DNA from: Hyphomicrobium sp.
GTDB taxonomy: Bacteria; Pseudomonadota; Alphaproteobacteria; Rhizobiales; Hyphomicrobiaceae
Reading direction: 5' to 3'
Length of the DNA stretch: 64,000 bases
Assembly (NCBI GenBank): GCA_016793445.1
Contig: JAEUME010000009.1
Coordinates: 62,001 to 126,000 of the forward strand
Of the stretch, positions 32,599 through 41,956 are shown in pieces. Every line of letters begins with the position of its first letter. Positions within the stretch are counted from its first letter, which is position 1. A program made the translations under genes and the position numbers. A model generated the notes under the pieces. It saw only the letters and a program-made list of their open reading frames with translations, had not been told where the DNA came from and searched no databases.

Positions 32599-35055
32599 TC
32601 AGCCAAGAAGATCCACGAAGCTTGCGACGACTCGCTTCGTGTCGCCGGCGTCGAAGTCGATCGTGAGCTTGTTGCCATCGACGTGCGTCACGGTGCCAGC
32701 GCCGAACTTTTCATGCGACACGCGCGTGCCCGCCTTGAACTGCGGCGCGCTGGCCGATGAAGCAGCTACCAGCTCGCCTTCGATTGTCGTTGGCGTGCGC
32801 GCCGGCTTCTTCTTTTTGTTGTCGGAGCGCGACCAGGTTTGTTGTGCGCGTTGCCAGCCGGGCGTCTGATAGTTCGATTTCGATGGTCCTGGATCGCGAT
32901 CGAAACGGCTTGGCCCGAAGGGGTTGCCATATCCGAAGCCGCCGCGGCCATACGAAACGCCGCCATACGGCGTCGGGTTCTCGACGACATCGACGTTGGC
33001 GACGGGCAACTCGTCGATGAAGCGCGAAGGGATCGCGGACTGATAAAGACCATGTGTGCGCCGGTTCTGCGCAAACGAGATTTTCGCGCGGCGCTTGGCG
33101 CGTGTGAGCCCAACGTAGGCAAGGCGGCGTTCCTCCTCAAGCCCGGCTTTGCCGCTCTCGTCGAGCGCACGCTGGTGGGGAAAGAGCCCTTCCTCCCATC
33201 CGGGCAGAAACACGGTTTCGAATTCCAGCCCCTTGGCGGCGTGCATGGTCATCAGCGAGACGCGGTCGCCGTCACTGCCCTGATCTGCGTCCATGACGAG
33301 CGCGACGTGCTCGAGGAATCCGCCGAGCGTGTCGAAATCATGCATGAAGCGCACGAGTTCCTTGAGGTTTTCCAGACGTGACTGCGCTTGCGGGCTCTTA
33401 TCCGCCTGCCACATGGCGGTATAGCCGCTTTCGTCCAGAATCTGCTCGGCAAGGTCGGTGTGGCGCATGGTGTCGAGCTGTCCGCGCCAGCGCTCGAACT
33501 GGCGCAGCAGATCGTAAAGCGACTTTCGGGCCTTGCCGGCCAGCTCGTCGGTCTCAACCATCTCGCGCGCGGCGGCGTAAAGCGGTATGGCGCGCGCGCG
33601 CGCCAGCTCGTGGATGCGCTTGATGGACGTATCGCCGAGTCCGCGCTTGGGCACGTTGACGATGCGCTCGAACTTCAGGTCGTTCGAAGGGTTGGCGACC
33701 ACTTCGAGATAGGCAATGGCGTCCTTGATTTCCTGGCGCTCGTAGAAGCGCGGACCGCCGATGACGCGGTAGGGCAGTCCCAGGGTGATGAAGCGTTCTT
33801 CGATGACGCGCATCTGGAAGGAGGCGCGCACCAGAACGGCAATCTCATTCAACTTGTGACGCGCGCGCTGGAGGGTCTCGATGTCATCGCCGATGGAGCG
33901 GGCTTCCGTCTCGTCGTCCCAGAAGCTCGCTACCGCGACGCGCTCGCCCGCGCTGCCGTCCGTGAACAGCGTTTTGCCGAGCCGCCCCTCGTTGTGCGTG
34001 ATGAGCCCCGAGGCCGCCGCGAGAATATGGCTGGTGGAACGGTAGTTGCGCTCCAGGCGAATGACGCGTGCACCAGGGAAGTCGGCTTCGAAGCGGAGGA
34101 TGTTCTCCACCTCCGCGCCGCGCCAGCCGTAGATCGACTGGTCGTCGTCGCCAACGCAGCAGATATTCGGAATGCCCTGGGCCAACAGCCGCAGCCATAG
34201 ATATTGGGCGACGTTGGTGTCCTGATACTCGTCGACCAGGATGTAACGGAAGCGGCGATGATAGTCGGCCAGCACGTCCGGATTGTCGCGGAACAGCCGC
34301 AGGCACTCCAGCAGCAGATCGCCAAAGTCGCACGCGTTGAGATCCTTCAGCCGGCTCTGGTAGGCGGCATAGAGGTCTTTCCCCTTGCCTTCCGCAAAGG
34401 CGAATGCTTCGCCGGCCGGCACCTTGTCCGGCGTCAGGCCGCGGTTCTTCCAGCCGTCGATGAGGGCGGCGAGCTGGCGTGCGGGCCAGCGCTCTTTGTC
34501 GATGCCCGCCGCTTCGATCACCTGCTTCAGCAGGCGTTTGGTATCGTCGTCGTCGAGAATCGTGAACCCGGACTTGAGCCCGACGAGTTCCGCGTGCCGA
34601 CGCAGGATCTTGACGCCGATGGAGTGAAACGTGCCGAGCCACGCCATGCCCTCGACCGTCGTGCCAATGGCGGCGCCGATGCGGTCCTTCATCTCGCGTG
34701 CGGCCTTGTTGGTGAAGGTGACCGCGAGGATTTGGGATGGCCAAGCCTTGTTCTGTGCCAGGATGTGGGCAATGCGCGTGGTCAGCACGCGCGTCTTGCC
34801 GGTGCCCGCGCCGGCCAGGACCAAGAGCGGGCCCTCGGTATGTTCGACTGCGGCGCGTTGCTCGGGGTTCAAGCCCTCCAGATACACGGGCGCCGGGCGC
34901 GACGCCGCCAGGGCGCGCGCGGAGATGGAACCTTGACGGGTACCGGCACCCTCCGCGCTAGCAGCCTCAGGAGCAGCCTGGGGCAAATCAAAAGGCGGCT
35001 CTTCGAATTCATCAGAGGGATGTGAGGGCGGCGGCATTCTGCGACTCGCTGTCAT
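32599..35055 (-). CDS. uvrD: UvrD/PcrA superfamily 1A DNA helicase
   Basis: The 818-residue 3'-5' helicase shows motif I VLAGAGTGKTRVL, motif II VDEYQDTNVAQ, motif III CCVGDDDQSIYGWRGA, motif IV FPGARVIRLERNYRS and motif V LMTMHAAKGLEFETVFLPG. The C-terminal DUF3553-like module GTRVSHEKFGAGTVTHVDG is typical of PcrA and of alphaproteobacterial UvrD. It acts in nucleotide excision and mismatch repair. A Pro- and Glu-rich N-terminal tail of about 60 residues precedes motif Q. I chose the ATG at 35055; the open frame extends upstream without family similarity. Confidence 0.93.
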   Translation of the reverse strand: MTASRRMPPPSHPSDEFEEPPFDLPQAAPEAASAEGAGTRQGSISARALAASRPAPVYLEGLNPEQRAAVEHTEGPLLVLAGAGTGKTRVLTTRIAHILAQNKAWPSQILAVTFTNKAAREMKDRIGAAIGTTVEGMAWLGTFHSIGVKILRRHAELVGLKSGFTILDDDDTKRLLKQVIEAAGIDKERWPARQLAALIDGWKNRGLTPDKVPAGEAFAFAEGKGKDLYAAYQSRLKDLNACDFGDLLLECLRLFRDNPDVLADYHRRFRYILVDEYQDTNVAQYLWLRLLAQGIPNICCVGDDDQSIYGWRGAEVENILRFEADFPGARVIRLERNYRSTSHILAAASGLITHNEGRLGKTLFTDGSAGERVAVASFWDDETEARSIGDDIETLQRARHKLNEIAVLVRASFQMRVIEERFITLGLPYRVIGGPRFYERQEIKDAIAYLEVVANPSNDLKFERIVNVPKRGLGDTSIKRIHELARARAIPLYAAAREMVETDELAGKARKSLYDLLRQFERWRGQLDTMRHTDLAEQILDESGYTAMWQADKSPQAQSRLENLKELVRFMHDFDTLGGFLEHVALVMDADQGSDGDRVSLMTMHAAKGLEFETVFLPGWEEGLFPHQRALDESGKAGLEEERRLAYVGLTRAKRRAKISFAQNRRTHGLYQSAIPSRFIDELPVANVDVVENPTPYGGVSYGRGGFGYGNPFGPSRFDRDPGPSKSNYQTPGWQRAQQTWSRSDNKKKKPARTPTTIEGELVAASSASAPQFKAGTRVSHEKFGAGTVTHVDGNKLTIDFDAGDTKRVVASFVDLLG

Positions 35056-35293
35056 TCCAATCAGGTAGCGTACCGTATCCGCTCCTACAACCCAGCCGCG
35101 GCGCTGTGCACAGTGCCGGTAAAATGCCTGATGGTTGCCGCAAAACCTGGGCAAAGTTCTGGAATTGCGCCCAAATTCGGGTTCAGACTTATCCCCGGCT
35201 ATGCGATAGAATGCGATTATTGGCGTGCGAGGCTGATTGCGCACGCCGGTCGGCGCGAGAGCGGGCTTGCGCCGGTGAGAGAGCTTTTGGCGG

Positions 35294-38200
35294 ATGAATA
35301 ACGCACTCCTGTATCTCGGCGGCCTTCTGGCATTGGTCCTGGCGACCTTGTTTGGTGCGCCGTATGTGATCGATTGGAACGGCTATCGCGGTGTTTTCGA
35401 GGAAGAAGCCTCCAAGGTGCTCGGTCGCGACGTTCGCGTAGGCGGCGCCGTCAATGTCCGCTTTTTGCCGATGCCCTTCGTGAGCTTCGAAAAGGTTCGG
35501 CTTGCCGACACCACCGGTCAGACGGGTGAGCCCTTCATCCGTGCCGATAGCTTCACGATGCGGCTTGCCGTCTCGCCCCTGCTGCGCGGCGCGTTCGAGG
35601 CCAACGAGATTGAATTGAACAAGCCCGTGCTGTCGCTCGTGTTCGATGGCGCGGGCAGCGGCAACTGGTCGACTTTGGCGTTAAAGCCCGCAGAGCTTCC
35701 CTTCGTGCCGCAGAACGTGGCCTTGCATTCGGTGCGGCTGATCGATGGGGCGGCTGCGATCCACCGCGCAGACGGCAAACTCATCAACACGGTCGGCGCC
35801 ATCAATGGCGAGCTTTCGGCTGAGAGCCTGACGGGCCCCTTCAAATTCAAGGGCAGCGCGCGCATCGGGAGTGCCGAGCGCGAGGTGCGCTTTTCGACCG
35901 GGCGCGCGGATGCCGAGGGCGCGGTGGACGTCAAGGCCGTGATGCATGGAGACGCCGCCTCCAACTCCTACATATTCGATGGCGAATTGCGCGACCTGAC
36001 CACCGCTCCGAAAGTCACGGGCGATCTCACGGGCAAGATCTACCTGCCGCGTGCGGCCTCAGCCGATACGCCGGCTAATCCCGACGAGCCGCGCGTCCTC
36101 AACCTCAAGGCCGCAACGGTGGCCAATGCCCTCGGCGCGACATTCGACAATGTCGAGCTGGAACTGGATAGTGCGGCGGAGGCTCAAATCCTGACCGGCA
36201 AGGCGTCGGCGAAATGGGGTGAGGCGCTGCAATTCGACACCAAGCTTGCCGCCAAGTGGCTCGATCTGGATATGCTCGCGGCGCCGCACGGCCAGCAGGC
36301 GGGGATCGAGGGGTTGCGGCAGTTGTTCGTTGCGCTGGTCGAAGGCCTGGGTGGCGATGGTTCGGCAAGCGTGCAGGTCGACATCGAGCAAGCGAAATTC
36401 GCAGGTGAACAGTCGGGCGCCCTCAATCTCGAAGCCGAACGCCATCAGGATGTCGTGACGCTGCGCCGCCTCTCCGGCGGATTGCCTGGCGGCGCGCGAT
36501 TCGATCTGTCGGGTGAAATTGCCGGCGCAAAGAACGCTGAAAAGACATTCAAGGGTGAGGGCGCGGTGCGGGGGGCTAATTTCGCCCGCGTTCAGGCCTT
36601 CGCCAAGAAGTCCGGCATCGACATCGATTTGAAGCCGGAGGGTTCGTTCTGGGTTGCCGGCCAGGTTGCCATGGGTCCAGGCAGTTTCGCATTGACCGAC
36701 GCCAAGGCGCAGATCTCGGGCCAGCCGGTTGCAGGAGACGTATGGATCGAAAGCGCCCCACGTCATCACATCACCGTGCGCCTTGATGGCGACGACATCG
36801 ACAGCGCCGTCTTTTTCCCGGAGCAAGCGAGCCATGTGAGCCAGGTGTTGCGGCAGGCACTGGGACTGGCAGGGCCCGGTCCGGATGATACCGCCGCCGC
36901 GGTCGAAACGTCAGGGCAGGGGACCACGGTTGAGTTGTCGGCGCGCCGTCTGAAGCATGGCGGTCACGTCTACAGGGATGTCGATGCCCAGATCGTCATC
37001 GATGCCAAGACGCTTTCGGTGCCGAACGCGCGGCTCACCACGGAAGCGGGCGCGCGCCTGGCAACGTCGGGGCACATTACGCGCGCGGGCCAGGATGGCG
37101 GCTCGGCAAAGGGCACATTGACCTACGAGGTCGACGCCGCCGAAAGCCGCGCCATTGCCGAGGTGAGCAAGCTGCTTGGGTTCGAAGACAGTCTCGACAA
37201 GCAGCTTACGGCCTTGCCTTCGGCACGCGTCGCGGGGCTGGTCATGATCGGCAAGCGCCAGCCGGGCGCGGCGGACGTGACGTTTGACGGCCTGATCGGC
37301 GGCGCGCGCGTGACGGGCGAGGGATTGTTCGACAGCGGTTTCACCGCATGGCGGACCGCGCCTGCCCGGATGACTGCGACCCTCAAGTCCGACGACCTTG
37401 GAGAAATTCTCAAGCTCGCCGGTGCGGGACCGCAGCTCCTCGGCGGCCTGAAATCGCGACCCGGCGAGGCCAGTTTGGCGATATCGGGTCTTTTGGCGCA
37501 AGGCGCGAAGTCTTTGGCAGAGGTCAGCGCGGAAGGCTTATCGGCGACGCTGCGGGGCACGTTGATGGCGCAAGACAATCAGACATTCGCCTACGATGCG
37601 CAAGGTGATGTCGATGCTCAGGATGCTCGCGAAGCCCTCGTGCTGGCCGGCATTGTGGCGCCGGCGGGCGTCACGCGCGACACTCTGGCCGGGCCCATCG
37701 CCGTCAGTACAAAAGACGGCGTCACCACATTCTCGAGCCGCGGTTTGAAATCGGCTTCGACTGTGATCAAGGGCAGCATCAAGCTGATGCGGTCGCAGGA
37801 CGCTTCGCATATGGATGCGGACCTCGAGACGGATCGTGCGTCGGTGGCAGGCCTGTTGAGCTGGGTAAGCGAGGCGACTGGCGCCGCCGCCGCGGAAGAT
37901 GTGGAAGAGAATATCTGGCCAAGTGCGCAACTCGATCTTCAGCCGTTCGCGCACACTCGTGGCAAAATGCGCCTCAAGATCGCCCGGCTGGAGCTGGCAG
38001 ACGGTCTGGTTGCGCAAGATGCTGTGGCAGGAATTGAGTTTGGCGATGGCAGGGTCGCCGTTGGAAATCTGAAAGCCCGCGCCGCCGGAGGCGACCTCAC
38101 GATGGCCGCTGCGATCGAAAAGGCCCCGGGCGGCTTTACGCTATCGGGCAATGTTGCACTCGATGCCGATCTGGCCGCGCTCAATGCACATGCTTCAGGC

Positions 38201-39142
38201 CGCGCCCAGTTGCACTTCGAAGGATCGGGCCGGGCTTTGAGCCCTGCGAAGATCATCGACGCACTTACCGGCAAGGGTACGATCGAGCTGCAGGACGTGC
38301 GCCATCCGGGGCCGTCGCCCGCGCTCATCGCCGATGCGAGCGATGCCATCTTGGCCGGCAGGATGGAGAACGACGCCGGCGTCATCGCGTCGTCGCTCGT
38401 TTCGTCTCTGGGCTCCACCGCCATCGTGGCGGGCAACAAGACGATATCGTTCGATGTCGCAGGGGGTGTGGTGAAGGTCGAACCCTACACGCTCTCAACG
38501 CCCCAAGGAACGGCGCGCAATACGACGACAGCCAGCCTTTCATCCCTTGCTCTCGATAGCGAGTGGCAGGTGAGCGCGGTCGCCTCGCCTCTGCCGCCAC
38601 CCCCCGAAGCCAACCCCGCCTGGAAGCCCGCCCCCAAAGCACCATTGCCCGCGGTTGAGTTCATCTACACGGGGGCCCTGGGCGATCTTGCAGGGCTCGA
38701 GGTCAGGGCCGACGCCAGCGATCTCCAGCGCGAACTTGCAGTTCGGCAGATGGAACGCAAGGTTGATGAGCTTGAAAGTCTGCGCAAGCGGGACGACGAC
38801 CGCCAGCGCCAGGAGATCGAACGCCGAAGGGCGTTGGAGGCCGAACGGGTCCAGGCGGCAGCCGCAGCCGCAGCCGCGCGCGAAGCCGCCAAGCAGCAGA
38901 AAGAGCAACAGCTCAAGGAAGAGGAACTTCCGCCTGTGCTGCCGGAATCGAACGGGACAGATGCGATCGTTCCTCAGACCGGCCCTCCCGATGAGGATTT
39001 GCCTGCTCAGGAGGATCGAGCCGCCGATGCCGTGCCCAAGCCGATGCCTCCTGCACGCGTGTCCGTTCCACGCCCGCAACCGCGTGTGCAACGGCGCACG
39101 ACGTCCGACGAAATCAATAGGGCCTTTGGCAGTTGGCCGTAG
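35294..39142 (+). CDS. AsmA family protein, large (1282 aa)
   Basis: AsmA-like proteins are inner-membrane-anchored periplasmic bridges thought to help move phospholipids towards the outer membrane. The protein has one N-terminal helix (about residues 4-24), the AsmA start VIDWNGYRGVFEEEASKVLGRDVRVGG, a long beta-rich body and the AsmA_2-type C-terminal region. The last 200 residues are Pro/Ala-rich and include a highly charged coiled coil with a run of alanines (about 1150-1205). It is divergent from uvrD over 238 bases. Confidence 0.88.
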   Translation: MNNALLYLGGLLALVLATLFGAPYVIDWNGYRGVFEEEASKVLGRDVRVGGAVNVRFLPMPFVSFEKVRLADTTGQTGEPFIRADSFTMRLAVSPLLRGAFEANEIELNKPVLSLVFDGAGSGNWSTLALKPAELPFVPQNVALHSVRLIDGAAAIHRADGKLINTVGAINGELSAESLTGPFKFKGSARIGSAEREVRFSTGRADAEGAVDVKAVMHGDAASNSYIFDGELRDLTTAPKVTGDLTGKIYLPRAASADTPANPDEPRVLNLKAATVANALGATFDNVELELDSAAEAQILTGKASAKWGEALQFDTKLAAKWLDLDMLAAPHGQQAGIEGLRQLFVALVEGLGGDGSASVQVDIEQAKFAGEQSGALNLEAERHQDVVTLRRLSGGLPGGARFDLSGEIAGAKNAEKTFKGEGAVRGANFARVQAFAKKSGIDIDLKPEGSFWVAGQVAMGPGSFALTDAKAQISGQPVAGDVWIESAPRHHITVRLDGDDIDSAVFFPEQASHVSQVLRQALGLAGPGPDDTAAAVETSGQGTTVELSARRLKHGGHVYRDVDAQIVIDAKTLSVPNARLTTEAGARLATSGHITRAGQDGGSAKGTLTYEVDAAESRAIAEVSKLLGFEDSLDKQLTALPSARVAGLVMIGKRQPGAADVTFDGLIGGARVTGEGLFDSGFTAWRTAPARMTATLKSDDLGEILKLAGAGPQLLGGLKSRPGEASLAISGLLAQGAKSLAEVSAEGLSATLRGTLMAQDNQTFAYDAQGDVDAQDAREALVLAGIVAPAGVTRDTLAGPIAVSTKDGVTTFSSRGLKSASTVIKGSIKLMRSQDASHMDADLETDRASVAGLLSWVSEATGAAAAEDVEENIWPSAQLDLQPFAHTRGKMRLKIARLELADGLVAQDAVAGIEFGDGRVAVGNLKARAAGGDLTMAAAIEKAPGGFTLSGNVALDADLAALNAHASGRAQLHFEGSGRALSPAKIIDALTGKGTIELQDVRHPGPSPALIADASDAILAGRMENDAGVIASSLVSSLGSTAIVAGNKTISFDVAGGVVKVEPYTLSTPQGTARNTTTASLSSLALDSEWQVSAVASPLPPPPEANPAWKPAPKAPLPAVEFIYTGALGDLAGLEVRADASDLQRELAVRQMERKVDELESLRKRDDDRQRQEIERRRALEAERVQAAAAAAAAREAAKQQKEQQLKEEELPPVLPESNGTDAIVPQTGPPDEDLPAQEDRAADAVPKPMPPARVSVPRPQPRVQRRTTSDEINRAFGSWP

Positions 39143-39328
39143 ATTTCAAGTTCCTTCATCCCGATGCGTTGACTTTGGCTGCATGCCCGTGCGCATGGCG
39201 TTGCAACGTTGCTGTCGTTGTTCGGACACGCGCGCCATCTCGTGCGAATTGTCACGTGACGCTTTTATGACAAGCGATGCGGGAGATGCTATGCCCCTGG
39301 CGGCTGACGGAGCACCGCCGGAGTAAAA

Positions 39329-40831
39329 ATGGGGAAGCCTACGCTGGATAAGGACCTGAAAAAGGTCGTCCATATCGAAAAAGCCGCCGAATCCCTCGGC
39401 CGTTCGCTTGCCAAACCAGGACTTCTCGCGGTCTTCATGGCCGCCTGCATCGCGGTCGCCAGCCATTTCATCGATGAGAGCTCTCACGCCAGTCTCGTCA
39501 TTACAGCCGCCGTCATCGCCGCCTACATGGCGCTCAACATTGGCGCCAACGATGTTGCCAACAATATGGGCCCCGCAGTCGGAAGCCGCGTGCTCAGTAT
39601 GTCCGGTGCGATTGCAATCGCGGCCCTGTGTGAAGTGTCCGGCGCCATCCTTGCTGGCGGTGATGTGGTGAGCACCGTTGCCAAGGATCTGCTGGTCACG
39701 GATCACGGGCTGAAGACGATTTCCTTTATTCACATCATGATAGCCGCGCTGCTGGCCGCGTCGCTGTGGACCCATCTGGCCACCTATCTAGGGGCGCCGG
39801 TGTCAACGACGCATGCGATCGTCGGCGGCGTCATGGGCAGCGGTACGATGGCCGCAGGTTTCGATGCCGTTAATTGGTCGGTGATGGGACGGATCTCGGC
39901 GAGCTGGGTGATTTCGCCAGCGGCTGGAGGTCTTATAGCAGCAATGCTGCTGGGGCTCATCAAGTGGCTGATTATTTACCGCCAAGATCGCGTCGCGGCT
40001 GCACAGCGCTGGGTGCCTCCGCTTGTCGCGCTGATGTCAGGTGTGTTTGCGATGTATATCGTGAGCAAAGGATTGCAGCGCGTTTGGACGCCGTCGACAG
40101 TGGCCGTTCTTGCCTTCGGGCTTGCATTCTTCGCATTCGGCTTTGCCATTACGGCCCCGTGGATCAACCGCCGCGCCGCCGTCATTCCCAACACGCGCAA
40201 GGCAATCGCCCAGTGCTTCACCATCCCATTGATCTTTGCCGTGGGCCTCTTGTCGTTTGCTCATGGTGCAAACGACGTCGCCAACGCCGTGGGGCCGCTG
40301 GCGGCCATCGTGTCAGCCGCGCAGGCCGGCACGAATGCCGATCAGGATGTCGCCTTGCCGCTTTGGGTATTGGCGATCGGTGCGTTCGGCATCTCACTCG
40401 GCTTGACACTGTTTGGTCCCAAGCTCATTCGCACCGTGGGCGAGAAGATTACCAAGATGGACCCGATACGCGCCTATTGCGTGGCGCTGTCGGCGGCCGT
40501 CACGGTGCTCGTCGCTTCCGCGATGGGGCTGCCCGTCTCATCGACGCACATCGCCATCGGTGCCGTGTTCGGCGTTGGCTATTTGCGGGAGCTGCTGACC
40601 AACAAGGGCGTGCCCAACCCGGCTGTCAAGCCGCGATCGGTTTTTCTTGAGCCTTCCAGCCTCAACCGCACTCCGCAGGAGGCTGTCGAGAACTATCAGA
40701 AAAAAGAAAAGCGCCGGCTCGTGCGCCGGCAACATGTGTACGGCATCGCGGCGGCTTGGGTCATCACCGTGCCGGCCGCGGCGCTATTGTCTGCGGGCTG
40801 CTATATGGTAATGCGCGCCGTGACCGACTGA
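39329..40831 (+). CDS. pit: PiT family inorganic phosphate transporter
   Basis: The 500-residue integral membrane protein contains the two inverted signature repeats of the PiT family: ALNIGANDVANNMGPAVG in the first half and FAHGANDVANAVGPLAA in the second. Paired VSTTHAIVGG and VSSTHIAIGA segments are also present. Bacterial PiT proteins take up metal-phosphate by proton symport. The N-terminal 30 residues are cytoplasmic and charged. Its last 48 bases overlap the tail of the convergent Nudix gene. Confidence 0.93.
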   Translation: MGKPTLDKDLKKVVHIEKAAESLGRSLAKPGLLAVFMAACIAVASHFIDESSHASLVITAAVIAAYMALNIGANDVANNMGPAVGSRVLSMSGAIAIAALCEVSGAILAGGDVVSTVAKDLLVTDHGLKTISFIHIMIAALLAASLWTHLATYLGAPVSTTHAIVGGVMGSGTMAAGFDAVNWSVMGRISASWVISPAAGGLIAAMLLGLIKWLIIYRQDRVAAAQRWVPPLVALMSGVFAMYIVSKGLQRVWTPSTVAVLAFGLAFFAFGFAITAPWINRRAAVIPNTRKAIAQCFTIPLIFAVGLLSFAHGANDVANAVGPLAAIVSAAQAGTNADQDVALPLWVLAIGAFGISLGLTLFGPKLIRTVGEKITKMDPIRAYCVALSAAVTVLVASAMGLPVSSTHIAIGAVFGVGYLRELLTNKGVPNPAVKPRSVFLEPSSLNRTPQEAVENYQKKEKRRLVRRQHVYGIAAAWVITVPAAALLSAGCYMVMRAVTD

Positions 40832-41317
40832 ACCGGTTGGGGCATCCAGAAATAGCACGCGCCGGCTTAACTCCGTCGTAAGGTCGGCCAAGACCGGATC
40901 GTGCAAGAGCCGCTTGGCTTCGCGCAGAAGCACCCAGTGGCGCTGTCTGTTGGCCTGTTCCGGCCAGGTGTCGTTCTGGCGCGTGACGCGCATGGGGTAG
41001 AGATCGACCTCGACCACCTTGCGCGCGATGCTGCCCTTCTTGATCGTGCGGTAGGTGCCGATGGGAGTGAGGTCGATTTCACCCTCCACGCCGCCCTCTT
41101 CCAATGCCTCCTGCTGCGCGCTCTCCCACGGCGTTTTGCCCTCGATCACAGAGCCCTTGGGAAAGATCCAGCGTCCGCTGCGCCGTGATGTAATGAGCAA
41201 GAATGCCACTCGGCCATCGACGACCGCATAAGGGAGTGCGGCAACCTGACGGGTCAGGTCGGGCGAGCGAACACGCAGAAAAATGCGGTCCAGAATGTAT
41301 TGCGAATAGCTTCGCAT
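40784..41317 (-). CDS. Nudix hydrolase
   Basis: The 177-residue product has a Nudix domain with WIFPKGSVIEGKTPWES followed by AQQEALEEGGV. The metal-binding glutamates of the Nudix helix are kept. The GX5E position is Lys, and the usual Arg of REUXEE is Gln. A Lys-type box with PKG is common in the diphosphoinositol-phosphatase-like subgroup. The substrate is unknown, presumably a nucleoside diphosphate derivative. The start is uncertain between 41317 and 41377; neither has a strong ribosome binding site. It overlaps pit tail to tail by 48 bases. Confidence 0.82.
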   Translation of the reverse strand: MRSYSQYILDRIFLRVRSPDLTRQVAALPYAVVDGRVAFLLITSRRSGRWIFPKGSVIEGKTPWESAQQEALEEGGVEGEIDLTPIGTYRTIKKGSIARKVVEVDLYPMRVTRQNDTWPEQANRQRHWVLLREAKRLLHDPVLADLTTELSRRVLFLDAPTGSVGHGAHYHIAARRQ

Positions 41318-41470
41318 GGAGGATGACACCCTTCTCGGCCTTTGGCGGCGGCTCGGCTCGCCAGGATTGCGGAACATGATCCTGCATGCAGGGACTAAAG
41401 AGCAAGCCGACGCGCAATTCAAGGATCAAGCTGTAGACAGAGCGCCGCCTCGCGCATGGACACTATCTCG

Positions 41471-41707
41471 TTATGTTCCTTCAGACCGGGGCTGAGCGCG
41501 CGCACGGTAGCGCTCGAGCAGCCAGATGCGCACGGCACTCGATAATCCGGACGTGCCACGGTTGCCGTCGATGCCGGCCACCAGCCCCGCGAGCGTGGTG
41601 CCATCCTCCGCCGCAGCTTCCTTCAGCGCGTCCCAGAAGGGCTTTTCCAAGGAGATCGACGTGCGATGGCCCTTGATCGCAAACGAGCGCTTAACCGGGC
41701 GGCTCAT
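41471..41707 (-). CDS. Ribbon-helix-helix domain protein
   Basis: A 78-residue protein with a strand RSFAIKGHRTSISLE, then two helices (PFWDALKEAAAEDGTTLAGLV and SSAVRIWLLERYRA). This is the ribbon-helix-helix fold of the alphaproteobacterial RHH_4 type. Such proteins may bind DNA, but this branch is uncharacterised. Its start overlaps the DUF4169 stop by ATGA, so the two are translated together. The pair normally follows fumC in Rhizobiales, which places it in a housekeeping setting. Confidence 0.8.
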   Translation of the reverse strand: MSRPVKRSFAIKGHRTSISLEKPFWDALKEAAAEDGTTLAGLVAGIDGNRGTSGLSSAVRIWLLERYRARAQPRSEGT

Positions 41708-41952
41708 GAGTCTGCGCCGGTGTCCGGATCGGCTTCGGTGTCGTGCGCGCCTTTGTGGTCTTGGCCGGCTTCGCGCGGTGGAAGCTTCGCGCCATCGAGC
41801 ACCTTTTCGCCCAGTATGCGTTCCTCGTCGTCATGCATCCGTTCGGCCTTTGTGCGGCCGTACTTGGCGCGGTTCTGTTCGGCCTGTCTTTCTTGCGCAG
41901 CGCGTTTCTTCGACTTGCGGAATTTATTCAGGTTCACGATTTCGGCGGGCAT
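41704..41952 (-). CDS. DUF4169 family small basic protein
   Basis: The 82-residue protein begins MPAEIVNLNKFRKSKKRAA and continues with a charged helix (ERQAEQNRAKYGRTKAER). This is the DUF4169 signature, of unknown function. The C-terminal third is acidic and disordered. Its ATG lies four bases after the stop of the reverse transcriptase gene, so in this genome it appears coupled to that gene instead of directly to fumC. Confidence 0.82.
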   Translation of the reverse strand: MPAEIVNLNKFRKSKKRAAQERQAEQNRAKYGRTKAERMHDDEERILGEKVLDGAKLPPREAGQDHKGAHDTEADPDTGADS

Positions 41953-41956
41953 GTCG

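Noticed and set aside
39143..39328. Plus-strand frame across the asmA-pit gap (38655-39326)
   Set aside because: Most of it is a shadow of asmA in another frame; the 186-base gap itself has no separate start with a ribosome binding site.
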